From contig CALLVV010000072.1 in the NCBI GenBank assembly GCA_938012815.1, forward strand, positions 1-45,135: a stretch of 45,135 nt of DNA. The letters run 5' to 3'. The translations under genes were made by a program, and so were the position numbers. The stretch comes from an uncultured Propionibacteriaceae bacterium (lineage in GTDB: Bacteria; Actinomycetota; Actinomycetes; Propionibacteriales; Propionibacteriaceae). Below the pieces are notes generated by a model that made no database searches, was not told the DNA's origin, and saw only the letters and a list, made by a program, of their open reading frames with translations. This document shows, piece by piece, positions 1 to 8,734 of this stretch; within the stretch, counting starts at the first letter, position 1; each line of letters starts with the position of its first letter.

Positions 1-128
1 ACGACCCGGGGCCGGGACCGTCAGGGCCCGGCCCCGACACAGGGTTCCCGGATTCTTCTGCAGAGGGGCTCCTGTCGTGTGTTTCGTGGCCGCTGCGTCC
101 TGGGTGGCCAGCACCCATCAGCAGATCG

Positions 129-980
129 TCAGAACTTTCCTTCGTTGAGCGTCTTCTGCATTGTCTTGATGCAGGACGACCGCCTGGGGAAGCGCCCGCT
201 CTGGGAAGCCCCGAAATGGGCCTGCATGGCGCTGATGGTCTTCGGACCGATCAACCCATCGGTCTCGGCCCCGACCTTCCCCTGAAGCGCACGGATCACC
301 TCGGACCCACTCGCCGAACTGTCGGCAACCCACTGCCAGCCGGTGATCAGACCGGGATTCTTCGCTCGCCAGGACCGGAGCTGGCTCGAAATCACACCAT
401 CGACGGAAACCCCCAGCACCCCCTGAAGACGCCTCGTGGTGAGGGTGCCCCAGTAGCCGTCAATGACCAAGGAGTCGTCGTTGCCTCCGGTTCCGTTGTA
501 GTCGAGTCCCGGGATGAGTCCACCGTTGGTCCATGGAGAACCCGGTTTGGTGTCGAAGTAGCCGACCGGGATGCTTTCGTTGCGGGCTTCGAAGGAGGTT
601 TTGTTGTCGCCGCATGAGATGCCAATGTGCCCGCGGCGCCATAGGATCGCGCCCGGGGTCTTCCAAGCCTGTTCGAGGCTGATGGGCTGGCAGGCATTGA
701 ACTGCGGACCAGACATGCGCGGGAAGGAAATGCCGAGCTGCCCGAGCGACCAGTGGACCAAGCCGGAGCAGTCGAACACGTTGGGTCCCTTGGCCCCCAA
801 GATGTAGCGGCAGCCCGCCCGGCCCTCCGCGGTTCGGAGGAAATCCCTGCCCGAGGGAGCTGCCGACGCCTGTCTTGCCCCGGCGAGGTTGATTGCTCCC
901 AGAACCCCCATCGCGGGAACACCGATTGCGAGTGTGGACAGAATGCTTCTGCGGGACATCTGCGGTTGCGTGGTCATCAT
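129..980 (-). CDS. Tat-exported NlpC/P60 cell-wall peptidase with peptidoglycan-binding repeats
   Basis: Predicted secreted peptidoglycan endopeptidase of 283 aa. A twin-arginine signal (SRRSIL at residues 9-14, hydrophobic stretch to about 34, Ala-rich cleavage region near 41) suggests Tat export. The NlpC/P60 domain covers about 45-150, with the catalytic Cys in DCSG (C71) and the His in RRGHIG (H118). Two short peptidoglycan-binding-like repeats follow (around DGYWG near 170 and DGLIGPKT near 245). NlpC/P60 enzymes usually cut D-Glu-diamino acid or related stem-peptide bonds; the bond cut here is not known. The start is supported by GAGGAA 9 nt upstream. The ATG three bases further in (977) is equally possible. 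It appears monocistronic and has an inverted repeat about 130 bp upstream. Confidence 0.88.
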   Translation of the reverse strand: MMTTQPQMSRRSILSTLAIGVPAMGVLGAINLAGARQASAAPSGRDFLRTAEGRAGCRYILGAKGPNVFDCSGLVHWSLGQLGISFPRMSGPQFNACQPISLEQAWKTPGAILWRRGHIGISCGDNKTSFEARNESIPVGYFDTKPGSPWTNGGLIPGLDYNGTGGNDDSLVIDGYWGTLTTRRLQGVLGVSVDGVISSQLRSWRAKNPGLITGWQWVADSSASGSEVIRALQGKVGAETDGLIGPKTISAMQAHFGASQSGRFPRRSSCIKTMQKTLNEGKF

Positions 981-1108
981 CGAAATTCGTTCCTCGTTCG
1001 TTCGTTGAGAGGATCAATGACGGATGGGCCCCTCCGCCAAAGGATCAAACACTTTATGCGTCGAAGGTCACGACGTGCCTTGACCCTAACACCCACGAGG
1101 GGCAGTTT

Positions 1109-1125
1109 CCTAAGAAAATCTTAGG
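1109..1125. promoter_or_regulatory. Inverted repeat CCTAAGA-aaa-TCTTAGG upstream of the NlpC/P60 gene
   Basis: A perfect 7-bp inverted repeat with a 3-nt centre. Read on the minus strand it lies about 19 nt before a TTAGGGT -10-like element, so it sits where an operator or activator site would be. There is no T-run, so a terminator is less likely. The binding protein is unknown. Confidence 0.35.
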
Positions 1126-2926
1126 TTTCAATTACCCTGCAGGCCGGGGACCGCGTGACGACATGAGAAAACCCCGAGCCAAAGATATTGGTCCCGCGTC
1201 CTGAAACAGCGGACCCACTCTGACTGAAATCGCGCTGACTAGGCATTTTGCTTCGAGCTTCGCGTCATCGTGGCTCGAACCGCGGCGTCAGACCACTCGA
1301 CCCGGAGGGATGAATGACGTTCTGGCGAGCTTCCCGCGTCATCCGAAAGAATGACAGCCCGTCCTATCGGCTCCTCGCCCGGGTACAGACCGGAGGCACT
1401 CGGGATCGGCATGGGCGGTTCACACGTTGTGACTAGGGGCTTCATGACCTGCCCGCGGTTCTCGGCGTAGTCATCCGAAAGCCATGGCGGAGCCCCGGAC
1501 GGATGGCCGGGCCGAGCCCCGGAATGCCCCACCAGCGTGGGCATCCCTCCGGCGGCAAAGCCGCTGAGCCCGAGCAGCACGGCATGAAACTCCGTTCCAC
1601 CCCACCCGGGCACCGTCTTCGCAACACGGTCCCGACGCCACTTCCAACCCATCCCTGAGGATTCTCAGCTCACCCCCGAGGGCGGTAACGCCCCCGAATC
1701 TCCCCTGCTCCGCCGGCCGACCCTCTCACGGGTCACGTTTCTTGCCCTTCACAAGGGCATATTGCCCGCACTTCCGTTTGCGGTCGGGACAAGGAGGCGT
1801 TCAGGACAGGTCGGTGGTCGCCGGGCCGGAAACCGCCCAAGCATACGGAAACCCAATTATCTGAGAAATCACTGAGAAGTCTCAGGGGTTCCGGGAGTCC
1901 TCCCGGATCGCCCGATCAGGCTTTCGTCGCTCGTTCCGTCCTCCGTTTTGCAGAACCCCTGGTTCCGGTGCCACCGCTCGATCCCGGTGACACCAGGTCT
2001 TTCCGGAACCCCCCTGAGGTGACGGAGTCGACGGAACGCCTGCGGTCGCGGTCGGGTCGTGAGGCCCGTTCCCCTTTGGAACTCACGCGCCGCGGCAGCC
2101 GATCAGGCGACCCGGGCAGGGTTGGGGCTGTTTCCGGACCCCAACCCCGTCAGTTTGGAGACATCACCCGTTGTCATCCACGGGTGAGTCTCCTTGGACC
2201 TCCTGGAGCTCGACTCACCGCGCACCCCCTGCACGCGGCGATTGTCTCCGCGAAGTCCTCGTCCGGAATGATCGCGAACCGCCACCGCGCAGCCCAGGAC
2301 AACCGGCTCCTCACCGATTGGCCCTGACCTCGAAGCAGAGCGCAGGACCGCGCGACCGTCAGATTCATGACCGTGGAACCGTGGCCGCCTCATGCGCTCT
2401 CATCTCCTTTCGCGGTGGGTGCGGATCGCCATCCATGCCGACGCACCGAGGCTAACACCCGGAGGAAGATTTTCTAAAAGATTCTCAGGCTTCTATCAGG
2501 CTCCGGCGCCGCCGCCGCTGCACCCGGGAAGCCACCTCCCCGAACCCCGAAACAGAACGAAACCCTTCCTCGCGAAGACATTGAATGCGTTTTGACTAGG
2601 TGTTTCACCGCATCCCGTCACGCACCGGAGGGCCGCGACAAACAGGGGCAGGAACACCTCGAGGGCCGCGAACCCGAGCGCTGGGCGAGTGCCTTGCCGA
2701 CCAAAAGTATGACAGGCACATTCATCCGGCGTGTTGCCTGAGGCCCATCTGAGAGCTCCCTGAGACGTTTCGCCACCCCTTCCAGCAGTGATCCGGACGC
2801 CGAACCGTTGGGGCGGCACCCGGGGCTTCACGGCCAAAAAGATGAGTCCGATGGCCCACGTCGGCGCGGTCGCCGGGCGTGGTGGAGGAACGTGCTCCGG
2901 GCATCGGGGTGTCCTCCCCACCGACC
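1126..2926. other. About 1.8 kb with no convincing gene
   Basis: Frames on both strands lack a plausible ribosome site, a family motif or a domain-like composition. The stretch holds the word TGACTAGG at 1236, 1430 and 2593, the palindrome CTGAGGATTCTCAG at 1655-1668, and a CTGAGA-rich patch near 1860. It may be a decayed accessory region. I found no RNA gene and no recognisable protein remnant. Confidence 0.5.
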
Positions 2927-3406
2927 TCAGGCGCGCGTGACCGCCACCCCCTCGGTGATCACCTCGCCGTCGCGATAGGGAATGACGGCGTGGAACTGGG
3001 GTCCGCCGTCGAAGACCAGGGGCAGGAAATGGCGGTCGCCCTCCCACATGGGCAGGTCGCCGAGCTCGCCGAGGGGAACCCAGCGCAGCGGGCCGTCGTC
3101 ATTGCGCTCCGGGGGTTCGCCGCGGAAACCGTCGACGAGGAAGACCAGCCCGAACCAATCGCTGCCGTCCGAACCGAAACCCGGCCAGGCGATGCTGCCG
3201 CGCAGCCGCAGGGAGGTCGCATCGATCCCGGCCTCCTCGCGGAGTTCCCGCCTCAGGCAGGTGACGGCGTCCTCACCCGGTTCCAACTTGCCGCCGAGGC
3301 CGTTCCACTTGCCCCGGTGATCGTCGCCGACGCGCTGGCGGTGCACCAGCAGCACCCGGCCGTCGCGGACGACGTAACCGAGGGTGCCGATGACGGCCCG
3401 GAACAC
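2927..3406 (-). CDS. Nudix hydrolase, MTH1/8-oxo-dGTPase-like
   Basis: A 159-aa Nudix hydrolase with a complete Nudix box at residues 38-61 (GGKLEPGE, then RELREEAG). WNGLGGK just before the box resembles the MutT/MTH1 subgroup that sanitises oxidised purine nucleotides; the true substrate cannot be read from sequence. The gene starts at GTG 9 nt after the ilvE stop, which suggests cotranscription or translational coupling. No functional link to branched-chain amino acids is implied by the family. Confidence 0.85.
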   Translation of the reverse strand: MFRAVIGTLGYVVRDGRVLLVHRQRVGDDHRGKWNGLGGKLEPGEDAVTCLRRELREEAGIDATSLRLRGSIAWPGFGSDGSDWFGLVFLVDGFRGEPPERNDDGPLRWVPLGELGDLPMWEGDRHFLPLVFDGGPQFHAVIPYRDGEVITEGVAVTRA

Positions 3407-3415
3407 CGCCGGGCC

Positions 3416-4492
3416 TCAGGCCACGCGGCGCAGCCAGCCGTGCCGGTCCTCGGCGCGGCCGAACTGGATGTCCAGGAGGTGGGCGCGCAGTTCACGGGTG
3501 CGCGGGCCAGGCTCCCCGTCCCCGACGACCTGCGAGCCGTTTTCCGGGGAGTCGAAACCGACGATCGGGGTGATGACGGCAGCCGTGCCGCAGGCGAAGG
3601 TCTCGGCCACCCGGCCCGAGGCGACGCCGTCACGCAGCTCGTCGATGGAGATGGGCCGCTCGACGGGGGTGAGGCCGTGCTCGGGCGCGAGGGTGAGCAG
3701 CGAGTCGCGGGTGACGCCGTCCAGGATCGACCCGAGGGCGGGGGTGACGAGCTGGCCATCGTCGGTGACCATCATGAAGTTCATGGTTCCGCACTCCTCC
3801 AGCCAGCGGTGCTCGGCGCCGTCGAGGTAGAGCACCTGCCCGCAGCCGTGGGCGGCGGCCTCGTTGGCGGCGGCGAGGCTGGCTGCGTAGTTTCCGCCGC
3901 ACTTCGCGGTGCCGGTGCCGCCGGGAGCGGCCCGCGTGTAGTTGGGGGTGATCCACAGCTTCACGGGGGCCGGGTAGTAGGCGCCGACGGGCGAGGCGAG
4001 CAGGCCGTAGCGGTAGTTCTTGGCCTCACGCACCCCGAGGTAGGGTTCGTCGGCGATCTGGAAGGGGCGCAGGTACAGGCTGCGCTCACCGTGGGGTTGC
4101 GGCACCCACGCCTGCTCCAGCGCGACCAGTTCGCCGAGGGATGCGAGGAACAGCTCCTCGGGGAGGGGCGCCATTTCGAGGCGTTCGGCGGAGGAGACGA
4201 AACGCCGTGCGTTCCTCTCGGGACGGAACAGCCACACCGAGGAGTCGGCGTGGCGATAGGCCTTCAGCCCCTCGAAGATCTCCTGCCCGTAGTGAAACAC
4301 CGCGGCCGCGGGATGCAGTTGCCACTGGCCCGTCGGAATGATCCGGGCGCCGTGCCAGCCGAGGCCCTCGGTGTAGTCGGCGACGGCCATGTGGTCGGCG
4401 TAGAACTTCCCGAACACCGGATCCGACACGATGGCGGCACGCTCGGCCTCGGGCGTGGGATGATCGGTGCGGTGGAGTTCAAACAGTGACAT
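3416..4492 (-). CDS. ilvE: Branched-chain amino acid aminotransferase
   Basis: Cytosolic PLP enzyme of 358 aa, the usual length for class IV BCAT. It interconverts Leu, Ile and Val with their 2-oxo acids using glutamate/2-oxoglutarate (EC 2.6.1.42). The PLP-binding lysine lies in GTAKCGGNYAAS (K197). Other family features are FHYGQEIFEGLKAY near 67-79, YLRPFQI, and WLEECGTMNFM in the C-terminal half. TAGTCT at 4499-4504 lies 6 nt before the ATG and no Shine-Dalgarno sequence is present, so the mRNA is probably leaderless. It heads a probable two-gene unit with the Nudix gene. Confidence 0.95.
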   Translation of the reverse strand: MSLFELHRTDHPTPEAERAAIVSDPVFGKFYADHMAVADYTEGLGWHGARIIPTGQWQLHPAAAVFHYGQEIFEGLKAYRHADSSVWLFRPERNARRFVSSAERLEMAPLPEELFLASLGELVALEQAWVPQPHGERSLYLRPFQIADEPYLGVREAKNYRYGLLASPVGAYYPAPVKLWITPNYTRAAPGGTGTAKCGGNYAASLAAANEAAAHGCGQVLYLDGAEHRWLEECGTMNFMMVTDDGQLVTPALGSILDGVTRDSLLTLAPEHGLTPVERPISIDELRDGVASGRVAETFACGTAAVITPIVGFDSPENGSQVVGDGEPGPRTRELRAHLLDIQFGRAEDRHGWLRRVA

Positions 4493-4676
4493 GGCCGAAG
4501 ACTAGTCCACCAGTGGGGACGAAACGGGCACCACACCCGTTCTCGGGACACCCCGGGAACACCCTCCGACCGGAAACCTGCCACCCGGTCCGCCTGCCGT
4601 CATCGCCCCGTATCACACAGTCTGAACAAAGTGAATGCACCGAGGTTCACCCCGACTCTCCCCTGAACTTGACTTC

Positions 4677-4690
4677 CTGAGAATCCTGAG
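4677..4690. promoter_or_regulatory. CTGAGAATCCTGAG element upstream of the secreted HExxH gene
   Basis: It matches 13 of 14 positions of the reverse complement of the palindrome at 1655-1668 and lies about 40 nt before the start at 4731, next to a TTGACT that could be a -35 element. A possible shared operator; the regulator is unknown. Confidence 0.25.
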
Positions 4691-4730
4691 AGACCCTGTC
4701 CCAGTCCGTATCCACTAACAGGAGATGCTG

Positions 4731-5549
4731 ATGCGCAAACTTGTGATCTGGCTGACCGCGGCCGCGGTGGCCATCGCAGGGATTGTTCTAGCAGCATCGG
4801 CAACCGCCCAGGGCGAGAAGCCCACGGTCGGGCCTTCGGTGGTCGGCGTCCACGCCCCCTGTCCCGCTGCCCACCCCTGGCCGGGAGACAAGGCCCCGAT
4901 CTCAGAGATCACCAAACAGCTGTCCGAGAACTTCGGTGTGACCCTGGCCGGTGACGGTTGGAACGACACGAACCGCACCCAGATCAGTGTCGTGTGGCAG
5001 GCCCTCGACGCCGTCTCCTGCACCGACTTCCTCGCCAACCTCAAGGCCAAGGTGTCCGGCACCATCGGGATCAACGCCGCGAGCATCAGCGGATTCGCCT
5101 GGGGTGACTGGTCGCTGACGAAACCCGGATACCTGACCTTCGACTTCACCAAGTGGAAAGAAGCCGTCGATCTCGGCGACATCGGACGTCTGTCACGCAT
5201 CGTCATCCACGAGTTCACCCACATCTTCAACGCCGACCGGGACTCCAACCCCAAGTACTGGACCGAGTTCCAGAACCTCGCGGCCAAGCAGGGCGTCTTC
5301 ACCTCCTACGCGGGCAGGAACAACCTGGAAACCCTCCCCGAAGTGGTCGGCTACTACGTGGCCCGCTGCGCCAAGGAAAACCCCTACGACACCGGCAAGT
5401 TCAACGACTACTACGAGTGGGTCAAAGCCAACATCTTCGCGGGCCGCGAGTTCGGGCCCGCCCCCGGGACCAAGGCCAGCTGTGACGTGACCCAGGACCA
5501 GATCCCCACTCCCACCCCCGACTGGGTGAAGGCGCTCAGCGGAGACTGA
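4731..5549 (+). CDS. Secreted zincin-like protein with an HEFTH motif
   Basis: A 272-aa secreted protein of no family I can name. A signal peptide covers residues 1-27 (MRKL start, hydrophobic core, cleavage near ATAQ). HEFTH at 160-164 is a canonical HExxH zinc site, and the Glu in LPEVVGYY (E204) could be the third ligand. Three cysteines (C44, C97 and one near the C-terminus) would allow one disulfide. The ATG at 4731 is chosen over 4725 because AGGAG (4720-4724) is correctly spaced only for the former. Protease activity is inferred from the motif; the substrate is unknown. Confidence 0.7.
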   Translation: MRKLVIWLTAAAVAIAGIVLAASATAQGEKPTVGPSVVGVHAPCPAAHPWPGDKAPISEITKQLSENFGVTLAGDGWNDTNRTQISVVWQALDAVSCTDFLANLKAKVSGTIGINAASISGFAWGDWSLTKPGYLTFDFTKWKEAVDLGDIGRLSRIVIHEFTHIFNADRDSNPKYWTEFQNLAAKQGVFTSYAGRNNLETLPEVVGYYVARCAKENPYDTGKFNDYYEWVKANIFAGREFGPAPGTKASCDVTQDQIPTPTPDWVKALSGD

Positions 5550-5583
5550 CGTCAGGCCCCGGAAGTCGCTACGCTCCTGGGAC

Positions 5584-5991
5584 ATGAGCAAGACCACCAT
5601 GCCCTCCGTGCAGGGCGCCAAGGGTTCCAAACCGACCCTCACCTTCCCCACCACTGACGCCCCCGAAGGCCTTCACGTGCAGCTGCTCGACGCAGGAACC
5701 GGCCCGGAGGTCAAGGCTGGCGACACCATCTCGGCCCACTACCTCGGACAGTCCTGGGGCGGCGCGGTCTTCGACAACTCCTACGACCGGGGCCAGCCGC
5801 TGAACTTCCGCGTCGGCATCGGCGAGGTGATCCGCGGCTGGGACGACGGCCTCGTGGGTCAGCGCGTCGGTTCCCGTGTCCTGCTGTCCATCCCCGCTGA
5901 ACTCGGCTACGGAGACCACGGCGTCCCACAGGCCGGCATCAAGGGCGGAGCCACCCTGGTCTTCGTCACCGAGATCCTCGGCATCGCCTGA
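5584..5991 (+). CDS. FKBP-type peptidyl-prolyl cis-trans isomerase
   Basis: A 135-aa single-domain FKBP without a signal peptide, predicted cytosolic, acting in prolyl isomerisation during folding. Typical family segments are AGDTISAHYLGQ, GAVFDNSYDRGQPLNF, the VIRGWDDGL signature, ELGYGD and TLVFVTEIL. TACGCT lies 8 nt before the ATG, close to the leaderless pattern seen elsewhere in the window. About 34 residues precede the core fold, as in other actinobacterial homologues. Confidence 0.9.
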   Translation: MSKTTMPSVQGAKGSKPTLTFPTTDAPEGLHVQLLDAGTGPEVKAGDTISAHYLGQSWGGAVFDNSYDRGQPLNFRVGIGEVIRGWDDGLVGQRVGSRVLLSIPAELGYGDHGVPQAGIKGGATLVFVTEILGIA

Positions 5992-6123
5992 GGAGCCTCT
6001 CCCCAGCAAAGCCGATTGCGCCGGTGGCGCAGGCGTCAGCGAGCGGGCCGACCAACCGGTTACGAGGAAGATCCACCCGGAACCTCTACACTTTCCGCGG
6101 ACGTGGCGGGAAAGGAGCGCGAG

Positions 6124-7434
6124 GTGACAAGGACCGGGCGGCTGGCCTGGATCGTGTGGGGGGTCGGCATCCTCGCCTACTGCGTTGCGATCATGCAGCG
6201 CACCAGCCTCGGGGTGCTGGGGATCCAGACCGCGAACCACTTCGGAACCAGCGTCGGCATCATCTCCACATTCGTGATGGTCCAGCTCGCGACCTATGCG
6301 CTGGCACAGCTACCCGCCGGGGTGCTGGTGGACCGCTACGGGTCGCGGGTGGTGATGATTGCGGGCTGCACGGTGATGGTCGCCGCGCAGGTGACCATGG
6401 CCTTCGCCGACTCCCTTCCGCTGGCCTTCGCCGCCCGCATCCTGCTGGGCATCGGCGACGCCTGCATGTACGGTTCGGTGCTGCGGCTCATCCCCGAGTG
6501 GTTCGCACCGTCGCGGGTGCCGGTCCTGACGCAGCTGGCGGGACTGCTGGGGCAGATGGGACAGGTGGCCTCCGCGACCGTCCTGCTTCCTTTGTTCAAC
6601 GCCCACGGCTGGACGTGGGCCTTCCTGGGTGCGGCCCTCGCCTCCGTAGTCGCAGGGGTCATGAGCGCGGTCTGGGTTCGCGACGTGCCCCCCGGCCGGA
6701 CCCGGCCAGCCCCGAGGGAGGAGAGGCTCTCCGACCTGCCCCGCGGCATCGCCGACGCCTGGCGGCATCCCGCGACCCGGCTCGGGTTCTGGGTGCACTT
6801 CACCAGCGGTTTCAGCGTCAACGTGTTCGCGATGATCTGGGGCATCCCGTGGCTGCAACGGGCGGAGGGACGTTCGGAGGCCGAAGCGGCCTTCCTGTTC
6901 AGCCTCACCGTCTACGGCGCCATCGTCTTCTCACCGCTGCTGGGCTGGTTGACCTCACGCCATCCGCTGCGTCGCAGCAACCTGGCTCTCACCGTCATCG
7001 GGATCAACGTGCTCGGATGGGCGGCGGCGCTGCTGTGGCCGGGAAGGGCTCCGTGGTGGCTGCTGATCCTCCTGGTGGTCGCGATGTCCGCGGGCGGGCC
7101 GGGCACCGGCATCGGATTCGACTATCCCCGCACCCTGCTGCCCCCGCACCGCCTCGGCGCCGCCAACGGCCTGGTCATCACCGGCTCCTTCACGGGAGCC
7201 GCCCTGAGCCTGCTGACCATCAGCGCCTTCCTGGGCTGGCTCAACCCCTCCGGCAACTACACCGCCGAACAGCTCAACCAGGCCATGACGTTGCAGTTCC
7301 CGTTCTTCGCCGTCGGCCTGATCGGCATCTTCGGCACCCGCCACCGGCTGCGCACCATGATGCGCCCCCACGGGGTGATCGTCCCGACCTGGCGGGAGGT
7401 CGCGGAAAGAATCCGCGCCAGCAGACGTCGCTGA
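6124..7434 (+). CDS. Major facilitator superfamily transporter
   Basis: A 436-aa inner-membrane transporter with about 12 predicted hydrophobic segments. The MFS loop motif between helices 2 and 3 is seen as GVLVDRYGSRVV. The substrate cannot be told from sequence. The GTG at 6124 is chosen because AAAGGAG (6111-6117) is 6 nt upstream; an in-frame start at 6016 would add a non-membrane, Arg-rich leader. It is convergent with prs, with only 20 nt between the stops. Confidence 0.85.
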   Translation: MTRTGRLAWIVWGVGILAYCVAIMQRTSLGVLGIQTANHFGTSVGIISTFVMVQLATYALAQLPAGVLVDRYGSRVVMIAGCTVMVAAQVTMAFADSLPLAFAARILLGIGDACMYGSVLRLIPEWFAPSRVPVLTQLAGLLGQMGQVASATVLLPLFNAHGWTWAFLGAALASVVAGVMSAVWVRDVPPGRTRPAPREERLSDLPRGIADAWRHPATRLGFWVHFTSGFSVNVFAMIWGIPWLQRAEGRSEAEAAFLFSLTVYGAIVFSPLLGWLTSRHPLRRSNLALTVIGINVLGWAAALLWPGRAPWWLLILLVVAMSAGGPGTGIGFDYPRTLLPPHRLGAANGLVITGSFTGAALSLLTISAFLGWLNPSGNYTAEQLNQAMTLQFPFFAVGLIGIFGTRHRLRTMMRPHGVIVPTWREVAERIRASRRR

Positions 7435-7454
7435 AAAACCGCCCTGAAGCCGGC

Positions 7455-8435
7455 TCAGAACAGGCCCTCGGGCTCCTGGGGCTGGGCGTAGGCGGGGTCG
7501 ACCCCGTTGAACAGTGTCGAGACCGAGTTGCCGCTGTGGATGCGGGCGATGGCCTCCGCGAACAGCGACGCGACGCTCAGCACCTTCAGGCCCGGGAAGT
7601 TCCCGGGGGCGGGCACGGTGTTGGTGGAGACCACCTCCGAGATGTGGGTGGCGGAGGTGAGGCGCTCCACCGCCGACCCTGCGAACAGGCCGTGGGTGCA
7701 GGCGATGGAGGCCTCGGCGCACCCGAAATCGGCCAGCCGGGAGACGATCTCGATGATCGACCCGCCCGTGGCGATCTCGTCGTCCAGCACGATGGCCTTC
7801 TTGCCCGCGACGTCACCGACCACCGACGAGATCACCACCTTGTCGTCGGCGAGGCGCTGTTTGTTGCCGGCCGCCACAGGCAGCCCGAGCAGACGCGCCA
7901 GCAGCGTCGCCTGTTTGGCGTTGCCCAGGTCCGGGGAGACGACGACGTGGTTGCTGAGGTCGCGGCCGCGGTAGTGGTCGGCGATGACGCCGAGCGCCGT
8001 GAGGTGATCCACCGGCACGGAGAAGAACCCGTGGACCTGCGGGGCGTGGAGATTCATCGTCAGCACCCGGTCGACGCCGGCGGTGACCAGCAGATCGGCG
8101 ACGAGACGACCACCCAGGGAGATACGGGAGGCGTCCTTCTTGTCGGAACGGGCGTAGGCGTAGTGCGGGATCACCGCCGTGATCTGCGCCGCCGATGCAC
8201 CGCGGGCGGCGTTGACCATCAGCAGCAGCTCCATCAGGTGCTCCTGGGTGGGCGGCATGAGAGGCTGCACGATGTAGACGTCGCGTTGCCGGCAGTTGGC
8301 GAGCAGCTGGGCCTGGAGGCAGTCGTTGCTGAACCGGGAGATCTTCACGTGGCTCCGGGGAACCTCCAGGTGGTCGCAGATCTCGTCAGCCAGCGCATGA
8401 TGGGCGGAACCGGAGAAAACAACGATGCCCTTCAC
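7455..8435 (-). CDS. prs: Divergent ribose-phosphate pyrophosphokinase
   Basis: A 326-aa PRPP synthetase homologue (ribose 5-phosphate + ATP to PRPP + AMP). The PRPP loop is IVLDDEIATGGSI, with NLHAPQVHGFFSVPVDHL and VVSPDLGNAKQA matching the family. Two usual signatures are altered: the ATP-site FxDGE motif reads FSNDCL, and ARQDRK reads ARSDKK. It may therefore be a secondary paralogue with changed activity or regulation. AAGGAGA lies just upstream of the ATG and TAGGGT further out serves as a probable -10. It lies downstream of secA2 on the same strand, separated by a 300-bp repeat-bearing spacer. Confidence 0.82.
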   Translation of the reverse strand: MKGIVVFSGSAHHALADEICDHLEVPRSHVKISRFSNDCLQAQLLANCRQRDVYIVQPLMPPTQEHLMELLLMVNAARGASAAQITAVIPHYAYARSDKKDASRISLGGRLVADLLVTAGVDRVLTMNLHAPQVHGFFSVPVDHLTALGVIADHYRGRDLSNHVVVSPDLGNAKQATLLARLLGLPVAAGNKQRLADDKVVISSVVGDVAGKKAIVLDDEIATGGSIIEIVSRLADFGCAEASIACTHGLFAGSAVERLTSATHISEVVSTNTVPAPGNFPGLKVLSVASLFAEAIARIHSGNSVSTLFNGVDPAYAQPQEPEGLF

Positions 8436-8530
8436 GGTCTCTCCTTGGTAGACGGCTGTATGTCACCACCCTAGTGGGGAGGCTCTCGCCAAGGCCGTCA
8501 AAAGGCGTCGCGACACGACGCCCATCACAA

Positions 8531-8665
8531 CTCCTGTCATCGACCGCCCGCTCTCCCGTCAAACGCCAGCTCTCCCGTCGTTCGCTTGCTCTCCCGTCGT
8601 TCGCTTGCCCTACCGTCATCCGCCAGCCTTCCCGACGGAAACGCCACCCCAACCGTCAAACGCCA
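8531..8665. repeat. 19-bp tandem repeat, seven imperfect units
   Basis: Units begin at 8531, 8550, 8569, 8588, 8607, 8626 (21 bp) and 8647. The consensus is close to GCTCTCCCGTCAAACGCCA; units 3 and 4 (8569 and 8588) are identical. The array fills the spacer between the secA2 stop and the prs promoter. It could be a polymorphic tandem repeat or a regulatory or structural element. No protein reading is convincing. Confidence 0.85.
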
Positions 8666-8734
8666 GCGCTACAGCGCAAGCAAACGACCACAAGACAAGC
8701 GAACCCCGCACCGACCCCACAAGGCAGGCAGACG

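Noticed and set aside
981..1240. A cyclic di-AMP (ydaO) riboswitch before the NlpC/P60 gene
   Set aside because: Such switches are common before wall hydrolases, but the conserved blocks are not visible.
1239..1652. A 137-codon minus-strand frame in the gene-free stretch
   Set aside because: No ribosome site, no motif and uneven composition; not enough to call a gene.
2879..4489. A 536-codon open frame on the plus strand
   Set aside because: It runs antisense through the Nudix and ilvE genes, whose motifs are intact; an artefact of GC-rich third positions.
6024..8474. An 816-codon open frame on the plus strand
   Set aside because: It is out of phase with the MFS gene and antisense to prs, and has an Arg/His/Pro-rich composition without domains.
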